Both the position numbers and the translations under genes were made by a program. Under the pieces are notes generated by a model that ran no database searches, was not told where the DNA came from, and saw nothing but the letters and a program-made list of their open reading frames with translations. A stretch of 64,000 bases of DNA, taken from the NCBI GenBank assembly GCA_905221605.1, contig CAJNDS010002216.1, positions 20,001 to 84,000 on the forward strand. Reading direction: 5' to 3'. Each line of letters opens with the position of its first letter. The first letter of the stretch is position 1. This document shows, in pieces, positions 52,331 to 62,238 of this stretch. The DNA is from Symbiodinium natans. Its lineage: Eukaryota > Sar > Dinophyceae > Suessiales > Symbiodiniaceae.

Positions 52331-52332
52331 CT

Positions 52333-52510
52333 GATCAAGGATGGGCTATTATAGGCCTTAGAAGCCCTCTATAATCAACCCTATAATGGGCCTTTTCAGG
52401 GGTTATCTGATCCAGGATGGGCTTTTTTCGGCCTTAGAATCCGTCCATAATCAAGCCCCATAGCCATAGAGCGCTTTTTATAGGGGGCTCTAGGGTAGTA
52501 TGGCGCATCC
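52333..52510. repeat. imperfect direct repeat of GATCAAGGATGGGCT units
   Basis: GGATGGGCTATTATAGGCCTTAGAA and GGATGGGCTTTTTTCGGCCTTAGAA-type segments about 95 bp apart, ending with CATCCTGGATAAAGG. Its left edge supplies the acceptor TTGATCAG of the FHA exon. Confidence 0.7.
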
Positions 52511-52786
52511 TGGATAAAGGACGTGGAGTTGATCAAGTTTAGGCTGAAGTTTTTTCTCTCGCCCTAAACCCTGACTTCTAAATGAACCCTAGACTTGGTT
52601 CTAAGGTTTCAGCCCTCTAAGGTTTAGGGTTTAGGGTTTAGGGTTTAGGGTTTAGGGTTTCAACCCTCTGCAACCTCAATCGCGCTCGAAACCCTCTGAA
52701 ACTCCTGAAAGGTTGAGAGTTCAGGGTTTAAGTTTCCCAGAGAGCCCCTCAGTTGAAGAATCTTCCTTATTTCGCAATACTTACTG

Positions 52787-52886
52787 TTGGTTCGCAGGAA
52801 ATGAGGGAATTAGGGCCCTATGTATACCCTTTAAGGGATTACATAGGGTACCTCATTTCCCCATTCCATACTAACCAACAGTAAGA
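52787..52886. mobile_element. foldback element, family F5, best preserved
   Basis: TTACTGTTGGTTCGCAGGAA and CATACTAACCAACAGTAAG arms; inner GGGCCCTATGTATACCCTTTAA and TTAAGGGATTACATAGGG. Confidence 0.88.
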
Positions 52887-52920
52887 ATACCCCAAACCCT
52901 AAAGACTAGACCCTGAACTC

Positions 52921-52970
52921 CTGTGTAAAGTAACTTCTCCTTGGAGTTTTGAGCGGTCGAGGATGTCGAG
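52921..52970 (-). CDS. candidate exon upstream of the FHA gene
   Basis: LDILDRSKLQGEVTLHR after acceptor AAACCCTAG. May belong to the FHA gene. Confidence 0.55.
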
Positions 52971-53189
52971 CTAGGGTTTCTACCCCTGAACCCTAAACCC
53001 TAGACCCTAAACCCTACACCCTAAACCCTAAACCCTCATCTCGACATAGTCAGGCTCTAAGGCTCTAAGTGGGGGGCTTTAGGATTTGTAGGGTTTATGG
53101 GGTTTTCTTGGGTTTTATAGGGTTTAGGGATGGGTTAGTAGGGTTTAGGGATAGGTTTGTAGGGTTTAGGAGGTTTAGGGATGGGTTTC

Positions 53190-55070
53190 TGGGATTTGCG
53201 GTCCGAATGTGAAGGCGACACTTAGTGGTGCCTAGGATGCACTCAGCTCGGACACGAGGCTTGACAGACAGGGCCAGAAAGCGATATCAGCGACGGCGCG
53301 ACAACTTTCTTGACTCAGCACTTGTCTTGCATTATCCCCACAAGCACTGTGAGCAGGGCTGTCGGCACCTACTATCTATTGGGAGTGCATCATTGTCGCT
53401 CAACCTGACGCCGAACGTCATCAGAAATGGTTCAACCCGATTTCTGCACTTTTGCTATGCAGACATATGTAGCACGCTTTCACCGAGTCGCCGACGCAAC
53501 CAAGACAAGCTACTGAGGCTCATGTTCCGTCCACACGTAGCATCACTTGCGGGCCATGATCCGGCCCGTCAGATCTACTATCTAAATGTCCGTCATCATT
53601 GCCACACGCTACATTGACCGTGACGCACCATGGCCAGCCCCATGAGCCACAAACGACCATTCAAGCACCAAGACCAAAAGTGCAGTGACTCAGCAATCAT
53701 GTTTCTTGCTCTCCAGGAGCACTGCAAGCAGGGCTGTCAGCACCTACTATCTATCGGAGCTCATCAAAGTCACTGTCAGCTCTGCAAGCAATGGCATCGC
53801 GCGGCACACATCACACCAACAGGTTCAATGCCCTCACGCCTCACAAAACTCGGCCCCTTTGGGGTACCCTTCATACAGTCGGCCGCCAAAACGGAACATG
53901 GTTTAGAACAACCCCAAGTCCCCCCGCACCACCACTCACCAGGAACAAAATGCGACACTTAAGGCTCAGCTCTCGTCCGGAGATGCATCAGCGGGTCCGC
54001 ATGGACCGTCAGATCTACTATCTAATTTCGCGGACATCACAGCCGCATTCACTTTGGCCACGCTCAAACACAGAAAGACGATGCCGGTCTTGCCAGCGCG
54101 GAAGGCTGTTGGAAAAGTAAGTTCTGCTCGCAGCGCTGACTCCGCAATTTCGTTGTCTGCTCCACAAGATCACTGCAAGCAGTGCTTTCGGAACCTACTA
54201 TCTATCTGAGCTCATCATCGTCGGCGCCGTGTGTGGAGACCAAGCGACAATGGCGACAAGCACGCGTCTGCCCCCGCATCCGGCCCGATATTCCAGCAAA
54301 AGGTCTCTCAGTCACAAAGGCTGTCTAAGAAACGAGGCTCATGTGCTGTCCACAAGCAACATCACCTAAGGCCCTTCGAGTGAAGGGACCTCAGATCTAC
54401 TATCTAACACGTTTGATCATCACAGCCCCACGTATGACACAAAGCACCGAGGACAACACAAGCAGGTATCGGATCGCCAACAAGCGACCAAGCGACCCAG
54501 CATGCACGGAAAAGTCTCAAGCCTGCACTACAAAGAAGGTACCCGGAGCAGCGCGACAGAAACGGCCGTTCCAAGCGCAGGGCTCAGATGCAGACCGCGG
54601 TCTCAACTCGTGCAAGAGAGCACGCTGAGGGGATGTAAGTTGTCGTAACACAGGTCGCACACCAGTGTCAATTCCGGCATCAAAGCCCGGAGCCCTAGAA
54701 CCCGGTTGCATCGCTGCTTCATTGCCTGGGGGAGGGAAAGCCCCCGCAATAAGCCTTAGAACGGGAATATGAGCCCCTCACTCCCTTACATCCAGTGGTT
54801 CCTTATATATATATATATATATATGTCTGTATATATAAACATATATATATATATCCATATATATGCATATATATATATATATGTTTATATGTACATATAT
54901 ATGTGTGTATATAAATATATGTATATTACAAATATATATATATATATACATATAAGTAAAACGTGCTCTGGTATTTTGAAGAGCACCTTGCAGCCAAGGC
55001 CGTGGCGATGGGCGTCGAGCAGGTGGGCAATGCCTCTTGTTCTTGTTCGGGCAGTCAGTCTCTGTCTGCT
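53190..55070. repeat. 1.9-kb telomere-repeat-free island with degenerate ~400-bp tandem repeat
   Basis: CTACTATCTA recurs at 53369, 53575, 53744, 54015, 54195 and 54397. Odd copies read GCAAGCAGGGCTGTCGGCAC-CTACTATCTAT and even copies read CCGTCAGATCTACTATCTAA. That gives three alternating A-B units of 375-450 bp. CTCAGCA..., CACTGCAAGCAG and GAGCTCATCATCGTC phrases are also shared. Plus-strand ORFs of up to 130 codons cross it but have no splice context. Function unknown. A (TA)n tract lies at 54800-54950. Confidence 0.75.
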
Positions 55071-55107
55071 TTAGGGTTTAGGGTTTAGGGTTTAGGGTTT
55101 AGGGTTT

Positions 55108-55212
55108 AGGGGTTTACGATAATCACGGACCCGTAATATAGACCCCCCAAACTAGTAGGATCCCCTTATAAGCAGGACCCCAATAAGGTGCCCCGAATAT
55201 CGTAAACCGGCC
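55108..55212. mobile_element. foldback element, family F4
   Basis: GGGGTTTACGATAATCACGG to CCGAATATCGTAAACCGGCCCC; directly follows a TTTAGGG array (55072-55110). Confidence 0.83.
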
Positions 55213-55778
55213 CCATATGAGGCCTGTTCTACCCTTGAACCCGAAACGGCCCGAAACCCTAAAGCCTTGCCATCAAGGAAATCGAAGACACACCACCCCC
55301 CCCCCCGGTCTGAAGGGAAGCATCGAGTTTTTCCAGATTGGCCATGTGATTCCCTCAGACTTCCCGCAACTTGCCGCTAAAACCCGAAACCCCACAAGCC
55401 CTAGAGAGTATGGTTGTGGCGCCCTTTACATTTGAATTGTATAAGGTTTAAGGGCTTGGGGGACACCAAATTCATGAGCCTGTTTAGGGGTCGCAGGGAC
55501 TCAAATCTTCGCATGCTGGTACATGGAAGCGCCTCCCCTTCAGATTACTAGTCCCCCTCCTAGTTTGAATATTTCCCATTTCTGCACGGAAGTACTTAAA
55601 GGAATCTACGATTTTACTGCTGAGTTGTCCGGTACCTAGAATATAATACCCCAAAAAAGGTTCAAGGTTCCCTACTCTACTACTAGGTAAAGGAATATGC
55701 GATTTTACTGGGTGGTGGTCAGATTAAACACTAAACCCTAAACCCTAAACCCTAAACCCTAAACCCTAAACCCTGAAC

Positions 55779-55874
55779 CCAAGCACAGCCGAGCTGCATC
55801 CGCAGGGGTGGGCGCTCAGTCTGAGACGTTTCTTGGCACTCGCCGTAACCTGCTGTTCCACATTCCACGGAAGT
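55779..55874 (-). CDS. internal exon, exactly 32 codons
   Basis: TSVECGTAGYGECQETSQTE then RPPLRMQLGCAW. Acceptor CCCTAAGCAG and donor TGG|GTTCAGGG, both repeat-derived. Confidence 0.8.
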
Positions 55875-56186
55875 CTGCTTAGGGATTTAGGGTTATAGGG
55901 TTTATTTAGGGTTTAGGGTTGAGGGTTTAGGGTTAAAGGGTTATAGAATTATAGGGTGGAGGGGTTTAACATGCTTCTGGAGAATATGCCGGGAGGAATT
56001 ATGCGCCTTTCTAAGGACTCTACCTCTCATCCCCTAAGCCCAAACTTCTGAACCCTAACCCCCGGTCAAAGGGTGCGGAGGGCGGGCTGTCTGCTAGGGT
56101 TTAGTGTTTGGGGTTCAGGGTTTAAAGTGCAGGGTCCCCACTCCCCGAACCGCCCTACCTTGAGGAGAGCGCGCTGTAATTCGGAT

Positions 56187-56282
56187 TCAGGCCTTCCTCC
56201 CCCGAAAGGCGTACTCAACGACCACACAGCAAAACCCTACGCAAATGCGCTCAACCGCTGCTTTCACTTGAGAGCTTGAGAG
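56187..56282 (-). CDS. terminal exon, 31 residues
   Basis: LSSSQVKAAVERICVGFCCV then VVEYAFRGRKA and TGA. Acceptor CCTTGGACCAG. In phase with the exon at 56346. Confidence 0.72.
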   Translation of the reverse strand, partial: LSSSQVKAAVERICVGFCCVVVEYAFRGRKA

Positions 56283-56345
56283 CTGGTCCAAGGTTCCGGT
56301 GCAAGATGGTTCCAAAACCCTCAACCCCCTAAAGCCCGAAAAAAC

Positions 56346-56441
56346 CCAACCTCGTGGTTGGGAAAAAGTGCTCTTGTGGAGCGATGGCGCCCCAAAAGCC
56401 GCCAACGGTCCCAAAACGTCGAGGTCAAGCAAGCCAATGTG
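56346..56441 (-). CDS. exon preceding the terminal exon at 56187
   Basis: HIGLLDLDVLGPLAAFGAPS then LHKSTFSQPRGW; donor TGG|GTTTTTTCGG. The 5' edge abuts a T/G homopolymer with no AG, so its acceptor is unclear. Confidence 0.6.
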
Positions 56442-56595
56442 TCCCCCCCCCCCCCCCCCCAGAAAAAAAAAAAAAAAAAACACCGACGATATGGGCATTC
56501 ACACCCTGACCCTAAACCCTCACCCTAATCCTAACCCCCCCCCCCCCCCCCAAAAAAAAAAAAAAAAAGAGAGAAAAAAAAAACAAGCCGACGAC

Positions 56596-56729
56596 ATGGG
56601 TATTCCCGGAGAAGCCCGCTTTTCTTGCCTCCAAAACTGCGAACTTCTTGGAGTGGGGGTGCTCCTCCCACAGTGACGGGGGTTCTGGTTCAAGGCAGGC
56701 TTCCCAGATAGACTCCGAAAGGCTAGCTT
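56596..56729 (-). CDS. internal exon, 44 codons
   Basis: ASLSESIWEACLEPEPPSLW, EEHPHSKKFAVLEARKAGFS, GNTH. Acceptor TTTTTGTTCCAG, donor CAT|GTCGTC. Probably the same gene as 56346 and 56187. Confidence 0.7.
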
Positions 56730-57082
56730 CTGGAACAAAAATCGGATTTGGGGTTTGGGGTTTGGGCTTTAGGGTTTAAGGTTTAGGGTTTATGGTTTGG
56801 GGTTTGGCTTTAGGGTTTAAGGTTTAGGGTTTATGGTTTGGGGTTTGGGCCTGGGGTTTAATTACCAACCTGTAGGTTCATAGAGTGAGGTTCAGGGTTC
56901 AGGGTTCAGGGTACAGGGTTTAGGGTTTAGGGTTTAGGGTTTCGGGTTGAGGGCTTAGGGTTTAGGGCTAGGGTTTAGGGTTTAGATTTTTCCTCCATGC
57001 CCTGAACGCACAAGTCTTCACCCCTAGGTCCTCCTCGAAGAGCGCGCGCGGAGGCAAATCCTTACCTGCTCACAGCGGGGTA

Positions 57083-57182
57083 GACCCTAAACCCTAAACC
57101 CTAAACCCTAAACCCTAAACCCTAAACCCTAAACCCTAAACCCTAAACCCTAAACCCTAAACCCTAAACCCTAAACCCTAAA
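57083..57182. repeat. CCCTAAA array, 14 units
   Basis: Perfect array after the donor of the exon at 57212 in gene sense. Confidence 0.97.
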
Positions 57183-57211
57183 ACCCAAACCCTCAACCGT
57201 AAACTCTAAAC

Positions 57212-57313
57212 CCAAGTCCTTGGGCTCATCCTGAAACCCTTCAGCGGCCTAGAGCCAAACTTGCCCAGCCCGGAAGCCCACTCCAAACCCAGGGAAAAGA
57301 CAATCCCAAGACC
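57212..57313 (-). CDS. internal exon, exactly 34 codons
   Basis: GLGIVFSLGLEWASGLGKFG then SRPLKGFRMSPRTW. Acceptor AAACTTAAG, donor TGG|GTTTAGAG. The first part may be membrane-associated. Confidence 0.72.
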
Positions 57314-57319
57314 CTTAAG

Positions 57320-57405
57320 TTTAGGGTTTAGGGTTTAGGGTTTTTGGGTTTAGGGTTTAGGGTTTAGGGTTTAGGGTTTAGGGTTTAGGGTTTAGGGTTT
57401 AGGGT
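57320..57405. repeat. TTTAGGG array
   Basis: About twelve units with one TTTTTGGG interruption. Confidence 0.96.
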
Positions 57406-57848
57406 AAGCCCGAGCCCCAAACGAAAAGTCCCTTTTTAGGGCTTAGTTAGGGCATCTTTTTGGTGTGGATGAGTCTTTCAAGGTTGTTAAACAACGAGCA
57501 GTATCTGCTCACACTAGGCGTAAGCGATGCGGAGAGACACTACATAGACTAGCGCGGGACACTGGTCCTGGTCATATAGCACATACTTCTGCCCCCCCCC
57601 CCCCCCAAAACAAAAGGAAAACAAAACAACAAAACTTCAAAGACCCCGAAACTAAACCCTAAACAGTAAATCCTCAACCCTGAACCCTAAACCCTTCACC
57701 GACTGGTAGCACCACGATTTCAGGCCCGAAGCCCTTAAGGCGCGAAAGCCATAAACATGTGACCTCAAATCCCGACTCTCAGAACACAGAGTTTAGGGTT
57801 TCGGGTTTAGGGTTTAGTAGCCTGTAAATGTCTTTGAGGAACGAACAC

Positions 57849-57924
57849 CTGCTCCTGAGCCGCTGCAGCCATAAAGCCCCCAAGAGCCACCTCGCTCGCC
57901 AGCGAGTGGAGTCGAGGCGTGCTC
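57849..57924 (-). CDS. internal exon, Gly/Ser-rich
   Basis: EHASTPLAGERGGSWGLYGC then SGSGA; acceptor TGGTCCTCCAG, donor CAG|GTGTTC. An overlapping frame on the same strand is also open. Confidence 0.6.
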
Positions 57925-58178
57925 CTGGAGGACCAAAACCCGAAACTCGCCCTGGTTGGCTGCAGGATGCCAAGCTAGGGCCCCTAGATGTAGGAACCGT
58001 TCTCTGCAACATAGGTCTTAGACGTTTGGGAGTCCGACCCAAGCGTCATGGTCAGGGCTTCGGGGTTTTTCAGGTTCGCTTTACAAGGTTCAGGGTTCAG
58101 TCAGGGTTGCGGGGTTAGAGTTCAGGGTTAAGGGCTCCGGGCTCGGTTGATAAGCTTCAAGTTTTTGGGCTTCGGGTT

Positions 58179-58296
58179 GGGACTTCCCCCCTTGATACTA
58201 TCAGTCCTTAGTAGGATTCATAAATAGAGGGCACTATATACTATCAGTCCTTAGTAGGATTTATAATAGAGGCACTATAATTGAGGAACACCCCAA
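58179..58296. mobile_element. foldback element, family F1, with internal duplication
   Basis: GGGACTTCCCCCCTTGATAC to GAGGAACACCCCAAG. The phrase ACTATCAGTCCTTAGTAGGAT is present twice. Decayed. Confidence 0.65.
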
Positions 58297-58350
58297 GTTT
58301 CTAGCTTAGGTTTCAGGGTTTGGACCGAGGCACATCGACCCGATCTTTAC

Positions 58351-58400
58351 CGTCCTGGGTCGAAGCCAGTCGCGCCGGCGTGCGGGGCGCCTTTCATCAT
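58351..58400 (-). CDS. candidate small exon
   Basis: Between acceptor GGTTCCAAG and donor CG|GTAAAG the frame reads MMKGAPHAGATGFDPG. A second frame (DERRPARRRDWLRPRT) is also open. Confidence 0.5.
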
Positions 58401-59323
58401 CTTGGAACCCTGAAACACCAAGCCTTCAATTAGGGTTTAGGGTTTAGGGTTTGGGGTTTGGGGTTTAGGGTTTAGGGTTTAGGGTTTAGGGTTTGGGGTT
58501 CAGGGTTCAAGCATTACAAACCCTTGTCAGCCACCAAAACCTTCTAAACCCCCCAAACCGAAAAGTCCTTCTAAGCGATTGAGCCATAAACCCTAAACGT
58601 TATTGGAAATAAACCCCTACAACCCCAGACCGCACACCGCATAAAGCCTCGGGTATTTTCACATACCAGGAACAATAATCACAGCGGATGTTTATAAACC
58701 GTTTTCAACGAAAATTAGTGGTCATTCCAGCCCCTAAAGCTGCCGGTACGTAGAGTCTCACATTCTCAGATAGGGTTTACCTAAGAGCTACCCCTAAACC
58801 GCAAAGCGCCCTAAACCCTACCACCAGCTAAGAGCTAACCCTCAACCCAAAACCCTAAGCCCATATCCACACTGTTGTGGAGCCTTGGTGGTGTGCCTGA
58901 AAGCGACTGCTTGGAGGCTTCATGCTTTAGGGTTTAGGTTCAGGGTTCAGGATGTAGGGCGGGGCCCGCGGCGGAACATGTGGAGTGTCTGAGGTTTCAG
59001 GCTCTCTTTTGACTTCCCTCGCACAACCCCAAGAATGTGGCTGCGCTAAGACTTAAGGAGAAACCCAACATGCGGAGAGCTCGTTTTTCCGCTCTGCACA
59101 TTTTAGGGAGCCGAACGCTGACAGTTTTCAGAGATCGGAGAGGGCTCGTAGCAACAGATGCAGGATATCAAATGGGCCTGGGCTGTCGCGATGTAACGAC
59201 AGGTCCTCAAAATTCTATTTTGCAGGCTTAGCATTTGGGGCTTGCAAGAATTAGGGGTCTTGGGTTCCGATGTTTGGTTTGATGTTTCGGGGGTGGGTTT
59301 AGGGCGCAGGGGGTTGAAGCACA

Positions 59324-59399
59324 TCATGCCGCTGCCGCTGCCTGCAAGGCCCATTGTTGCGGCGCTGGCACAGCCTCATCGTGAAAAGCGTCCAACACC
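59324..59399 (-). CDS. candidate terminal exon
   Basis: VLDAFHDEAVPAPQQWALQA then AAAA and TGA; acceptor GGGCTTAG. Confidence 0.55.
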
Positions 59400-59660
59400 C
59401 TAAGCCCTAAACCCTCGCAACCCTGCAAAACAGTAAAGGGTTTAGGGTTTAGGCTTTAGGTTTAGGGTTTAGGGTCGAAGCGCATCCTAGCATTCATATG
59501 CTTAGTATACAACGTACAAACTTCAATATACTCATTAACCGTTAACCCCTATAGGGTTTAATGAGTAACGCCCATAAATCTGCATAACGCGCGGAAATGT
59601 AGATTAACAGGGTCCCGAACGAAAACCATGTAGTTTAAAGATCTAGGCAGACCCTAAACC

Positions 59661-59738
59661 CTAATGCTGATCAAGTGTGGGCCCCCAGACTACTAAGAGT
59701 GTTAGATTGGGGTCGCGGAGCCGACGTGGCACCCCGGA
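59661..59738 (-). CDS. exon following an F4 foldback, with in-frame stop
   Basis: SGVPRRLRDPNLTLLVVWGP then TLDQH and TAG. Acceptor CCCCCATCTAG is the end of the F4 element. Confidence 0.6.
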   Translation of the reverse strand, partial: SGVPRRLRDPNLTLLVVWGPTLDQH

Positions 59739-59741
59739 CTA

Positions 59742-59850
59742 GATGGGGGTTTACGAAACTAAGGGACCCCTTATAAGACCCTCAAATAATAGGAGTCCCC
59801 TATAATCAGGACCAAAGAAGGTACCCCTAAAACCGGAGACCCCCAGATGA
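59742..59850 (-). mobile_element. foldback element, family F4
   Basis: GGGGGTTTACGAAACTAAGG to CCCTAAAACCGGAGACCCCC; inner GGACCCCTTATAAG and AGAAGGTACC. Confidence 0.78.
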
Positions 59851-60252
59851 CTTTCTCCAAGGTTTAGGGTCTAGGGCCGAGGGAGGCTTGTAGTCAAGCT
59901 TTGCAGGCTCTGACTCTGGGCTCGGGTATGTGTTCTATTGCACCATCTTAAATACAGGTTACATGTATATGCGTTTGTGCTCTCATATGAAAAAGCATAT
60001 CATATAGGTGCAAGAAATTTACACCCCAGAATGAGCTTCCTGTCGGTCAGTGCCCAACCTTCCAAGCTCCCGGAGCCTTAACAATTGCCCCCATTTAGGC
60101 CCCAAAATGGCGCCGAAAAACCTTAAAACCCTAAGCCCCCGAAATGACCCTGAACCCCAAACCCTAAACCTCATTGGCCAGAAGGGTAGCTATAAAGTGT
60201 TTTTGTTCGCTGCCATATTAAGAAACCCAAGAAACCCAAAAAGGCTAAGGAT

Positions 60253-60293
60253 CTAAAGTGACAGTAAAGCACCACAGAGCTCTAGGCGTCTTC
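60253..60293 (-). CDS. candidate terminal exon after an F2 foldback
   Basis: RRLELCGALLSL then TAG, after acceptor GAGAGTCCCAG (F2 end). Confidence 0.45.
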
Positions 60294-60431
60294 CTGGGAC
60301 TCTCTTTACCTACAGTTGAATAGTAACTACCCTTAATTTCGTCGGTACCCTAAACCCTAAACCCTAAACCCTAAACCAACCCTTTAATTAGTAGTTATAA
60401 CCCAGAAAAAGAGGGTCCCAGGTAGGCTCTA
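60291..60431 (-). mobile_element. foldback element, family F2, carrying an internal CCCTAAA block
   Basis: Arms CCTGGGACTCTCTTTACC and GAGGGTCCCAGG, inner AGTAACTACCCTTAATT and AATTAGTAGTTATAACCC. CCCTAAA units at 60347-60379 sit exactly in the loop. Confidence 0.85.
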
Positions 60432-60432
60432 A

Positions 60433-60493
60433 GCTGCACGGACACCAGGCCAAGCGCCACGCTGGCGCCGCTGACCTCCCAAAGGGTTGCAAT
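60433..60493 (-). CDS. small exon, hydrophobic
   Basis: ATLWEVSGASVALGLVSVQL, ending at the F2 element. The donor is not a GT at the element edge; candidates are TCC|GTGCAG inside the exon. Confidence 0.5.
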
Positions 60494-60744
60494 GGTTTAG
60501 GGTTTAGGTTTAGGGTTTAGGGTCTAGGGTCTAGGGTTTAGGGTTTAGGGTTTAGGGTTTAGGGTTTAGGGTCTAAAGAACCAGCTCTTCGCAAAATCCT
60601 GCAACCCCTGCTCAGACGCAATGGGGTTTAGGGTTTAGGGTTTGGGGTTTGGGGTTTGGAGTTTGGAGCTTGGGGTTTGGTTTGGGGGTCACTGCGATCA
60701 ATATAAGTGAGACGGATGATGCTTTCATCAGCATATGTGGCATA

Positions 60745-61567
60745 TCATGCTTCCAGTTTGGTGAGGATGTCAGTCAATTTTGTAAGCTGTTCTTGTAAGA
60801 CTCTCAACCAAGGATTTGTCTCTCGCTGAGACAGCTTTGATTTTATGGCATTATCGAAGGAACTTTTCGGATTTCAGAAATTAAACCGAGCATGGCAAAA
60901 GTTGGGTTTGGGGTTTGGGGTTTGGGATTTGGGGTTCGGGGTTCGGGGTTCGGGGTTCGGGGTTCGGGGTTCGGGGTTCGGGGTTCGGGGTTCGGGGTTC
61001 GGGGTTCGGGGTTGGGGGGTTCGGGGTTGGGGGGTTCGGGGTTGGGGTTTGGGGTTGGGGGTTTGGGGTTTGGGGTTTGGGGTTTCGGGAAGACTCCTTA
61101 GCCCTAATAAGGACAAGGTTTAGTTCGGGTTGGGGAGACCTTTCTAGGCTACATAAGCCACACAACGAGCGCCTGAGATCTTGGTTCTCTCGCAGTCGCA
61201 CCGATCGCACCTTGTCAGGAGAGCTATGTCCGTGGCAACGCCATTTTACAAGGTTTCACAGGAGATGTCCTAAACCAGCGTGTTGGGAGAGGTGCATCCT
61301 GAACTATGATAACAGTTCCAATGCTGACAACAAACAATAACAAGAAGAAATCGTACCCCTAAGGTCGTACCTCTAAAGGTTCCCCTTCATGTACTCCTCA
61401 TATGGCGCTTATAAGGTAGAACCCCAGGATAATCAGAACAGCCCCTCAGAAGCCTAAACCCTAAACCCTCAACCCTAACGCCCGAATGTATGCCCATGTC
61501 CTCCGAATCTTCTGGGCTTGCGACGTTTCCATGGATGTCGACGATGCCCCACACTTCCATTGGTCGC
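60745..61567 (-). CDS. two-exon 3' end with helical tail, unknown protein
   Basis: Exon 61567-61480: RPMEVWGIVDIHGNVASPED then SEDMGIHSG, acceptor CCCTAAACCCTAG, donor GGC|GTTAGGG. Exon 60825-60745: RETNPWLRVLQEQLTKLTDI then LTKLEA and TGA, acceptor CTGTCTCAG. Phases agree (0/0). The intron contains the TTCGGGG array. The C-terminus has a leucine heptad pattern. Confidence 0.78.
60903..61085. repeat. TTCGGGG / TTTGGGG 7-mer array
   Basis: About twelve TTCGGGG units flanked by TTTGGGG, with a higher-order GGTTGGGGGGTTCGG unit repeated. Intronic. The Gly/Phe/Val and Pro/Asn ORFs across it are artefacts. Confidence 0.95.
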
Positions 61568-61568
61568 C

Positions 61569-61646
61569 TAGGGTTTAGGGTTTAGGGTTTAGGGTTTAGG
61601 GTTTAGGGTTTAGGGTTTAGGGTTTAGGGTTTAGGGTTTAGGGTTT
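61569..61646. repeat. TTTAGGG array, 11 units
   Basis: Abuts the acceptor of the exon at 61480-61567. Confidence 0.97.
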
Positions 61647-61796
61647 CCCTACACCCAGCACCCTGAAAACCCGACAAAACTAAACCCTAGACCCTAAGGG
61701 ATGGGAGTTGACACGGAATGGAGAAGCGACGAATCTCAGAAGGGCATTGAGTCAGGGACTAAAGGGGCTATGCTGTGCGTATGTGCGCTTTGCAAA

Positions 61797-61962
61797 TCAT
61801 GGCCCCTTCCAGGCATCCCTCCAAGTGTCCCTGACAGTTGGGACAGCTGGGGGTCCGACTGTGATCCGTCGTTTGGTATGGGCACTGTCACCTACACGCC
61901 AAACAGCTGGAACCCAGCCCTCAAAGCATCCCACATGCCCTGAGTCCGAAGCACTCGACACG
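61797..61962 (-). CDS. probable exon, 54 residues to TGA
   Basis: VSSASDSGHVGCFEGWVPAV, WRVGDSAHTKRRITVGPPAV, PTVRDTWRDAWKGP. Acceptor GGGGGCTTAG. The plus strand is also open and protein-like here, so strand is not certain. Confidence 0.55.
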
Positions 61963-62238
61963 CTAAGCCCCCAATGGCACTTGCAACAAAGGAAAATTAA
62001 GGAAACCCCTACCCTAAACCCTAAACCCTAAACCCTAAACCCTAAAGGAAAACCTACCCTAAACCCTAAACCTCTGAGAGTGGGGCTGTACTGTATCTGG
62101 TATTGGTCATTATGGGCTCCACAGGGTTGATGCAGGCTTAGCAGTTTCGGGGAGGGTCTAGTTGGGCAGGGCTTTCGGTTGGGGGTTCTGGGTGCGGGGG
62201 TTCAAGGTTTAGGGTTTAGGGATCTCGATGACTGTGCA

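Noticed and set aside
53225-54628. Plus-strand protein genes in the 53-55 kb island
   Set aside because: ORFs differ between repeat units and are not conserved in frame, as expected for non-coding tandem repeats.
6681-59850. Autonomous transposon encoding the foldback mobilisation
   Set aside because: No transposase, integrase or reverse-transcriptase motif was recognised in any frame.
60874-61340. Gly/Phe/Val and Pro/Asn repeat proteins
   Set aside because: They translate the TTCGGGG/TTTGGGG array, which lies in an intron of a phase-consistent gene.
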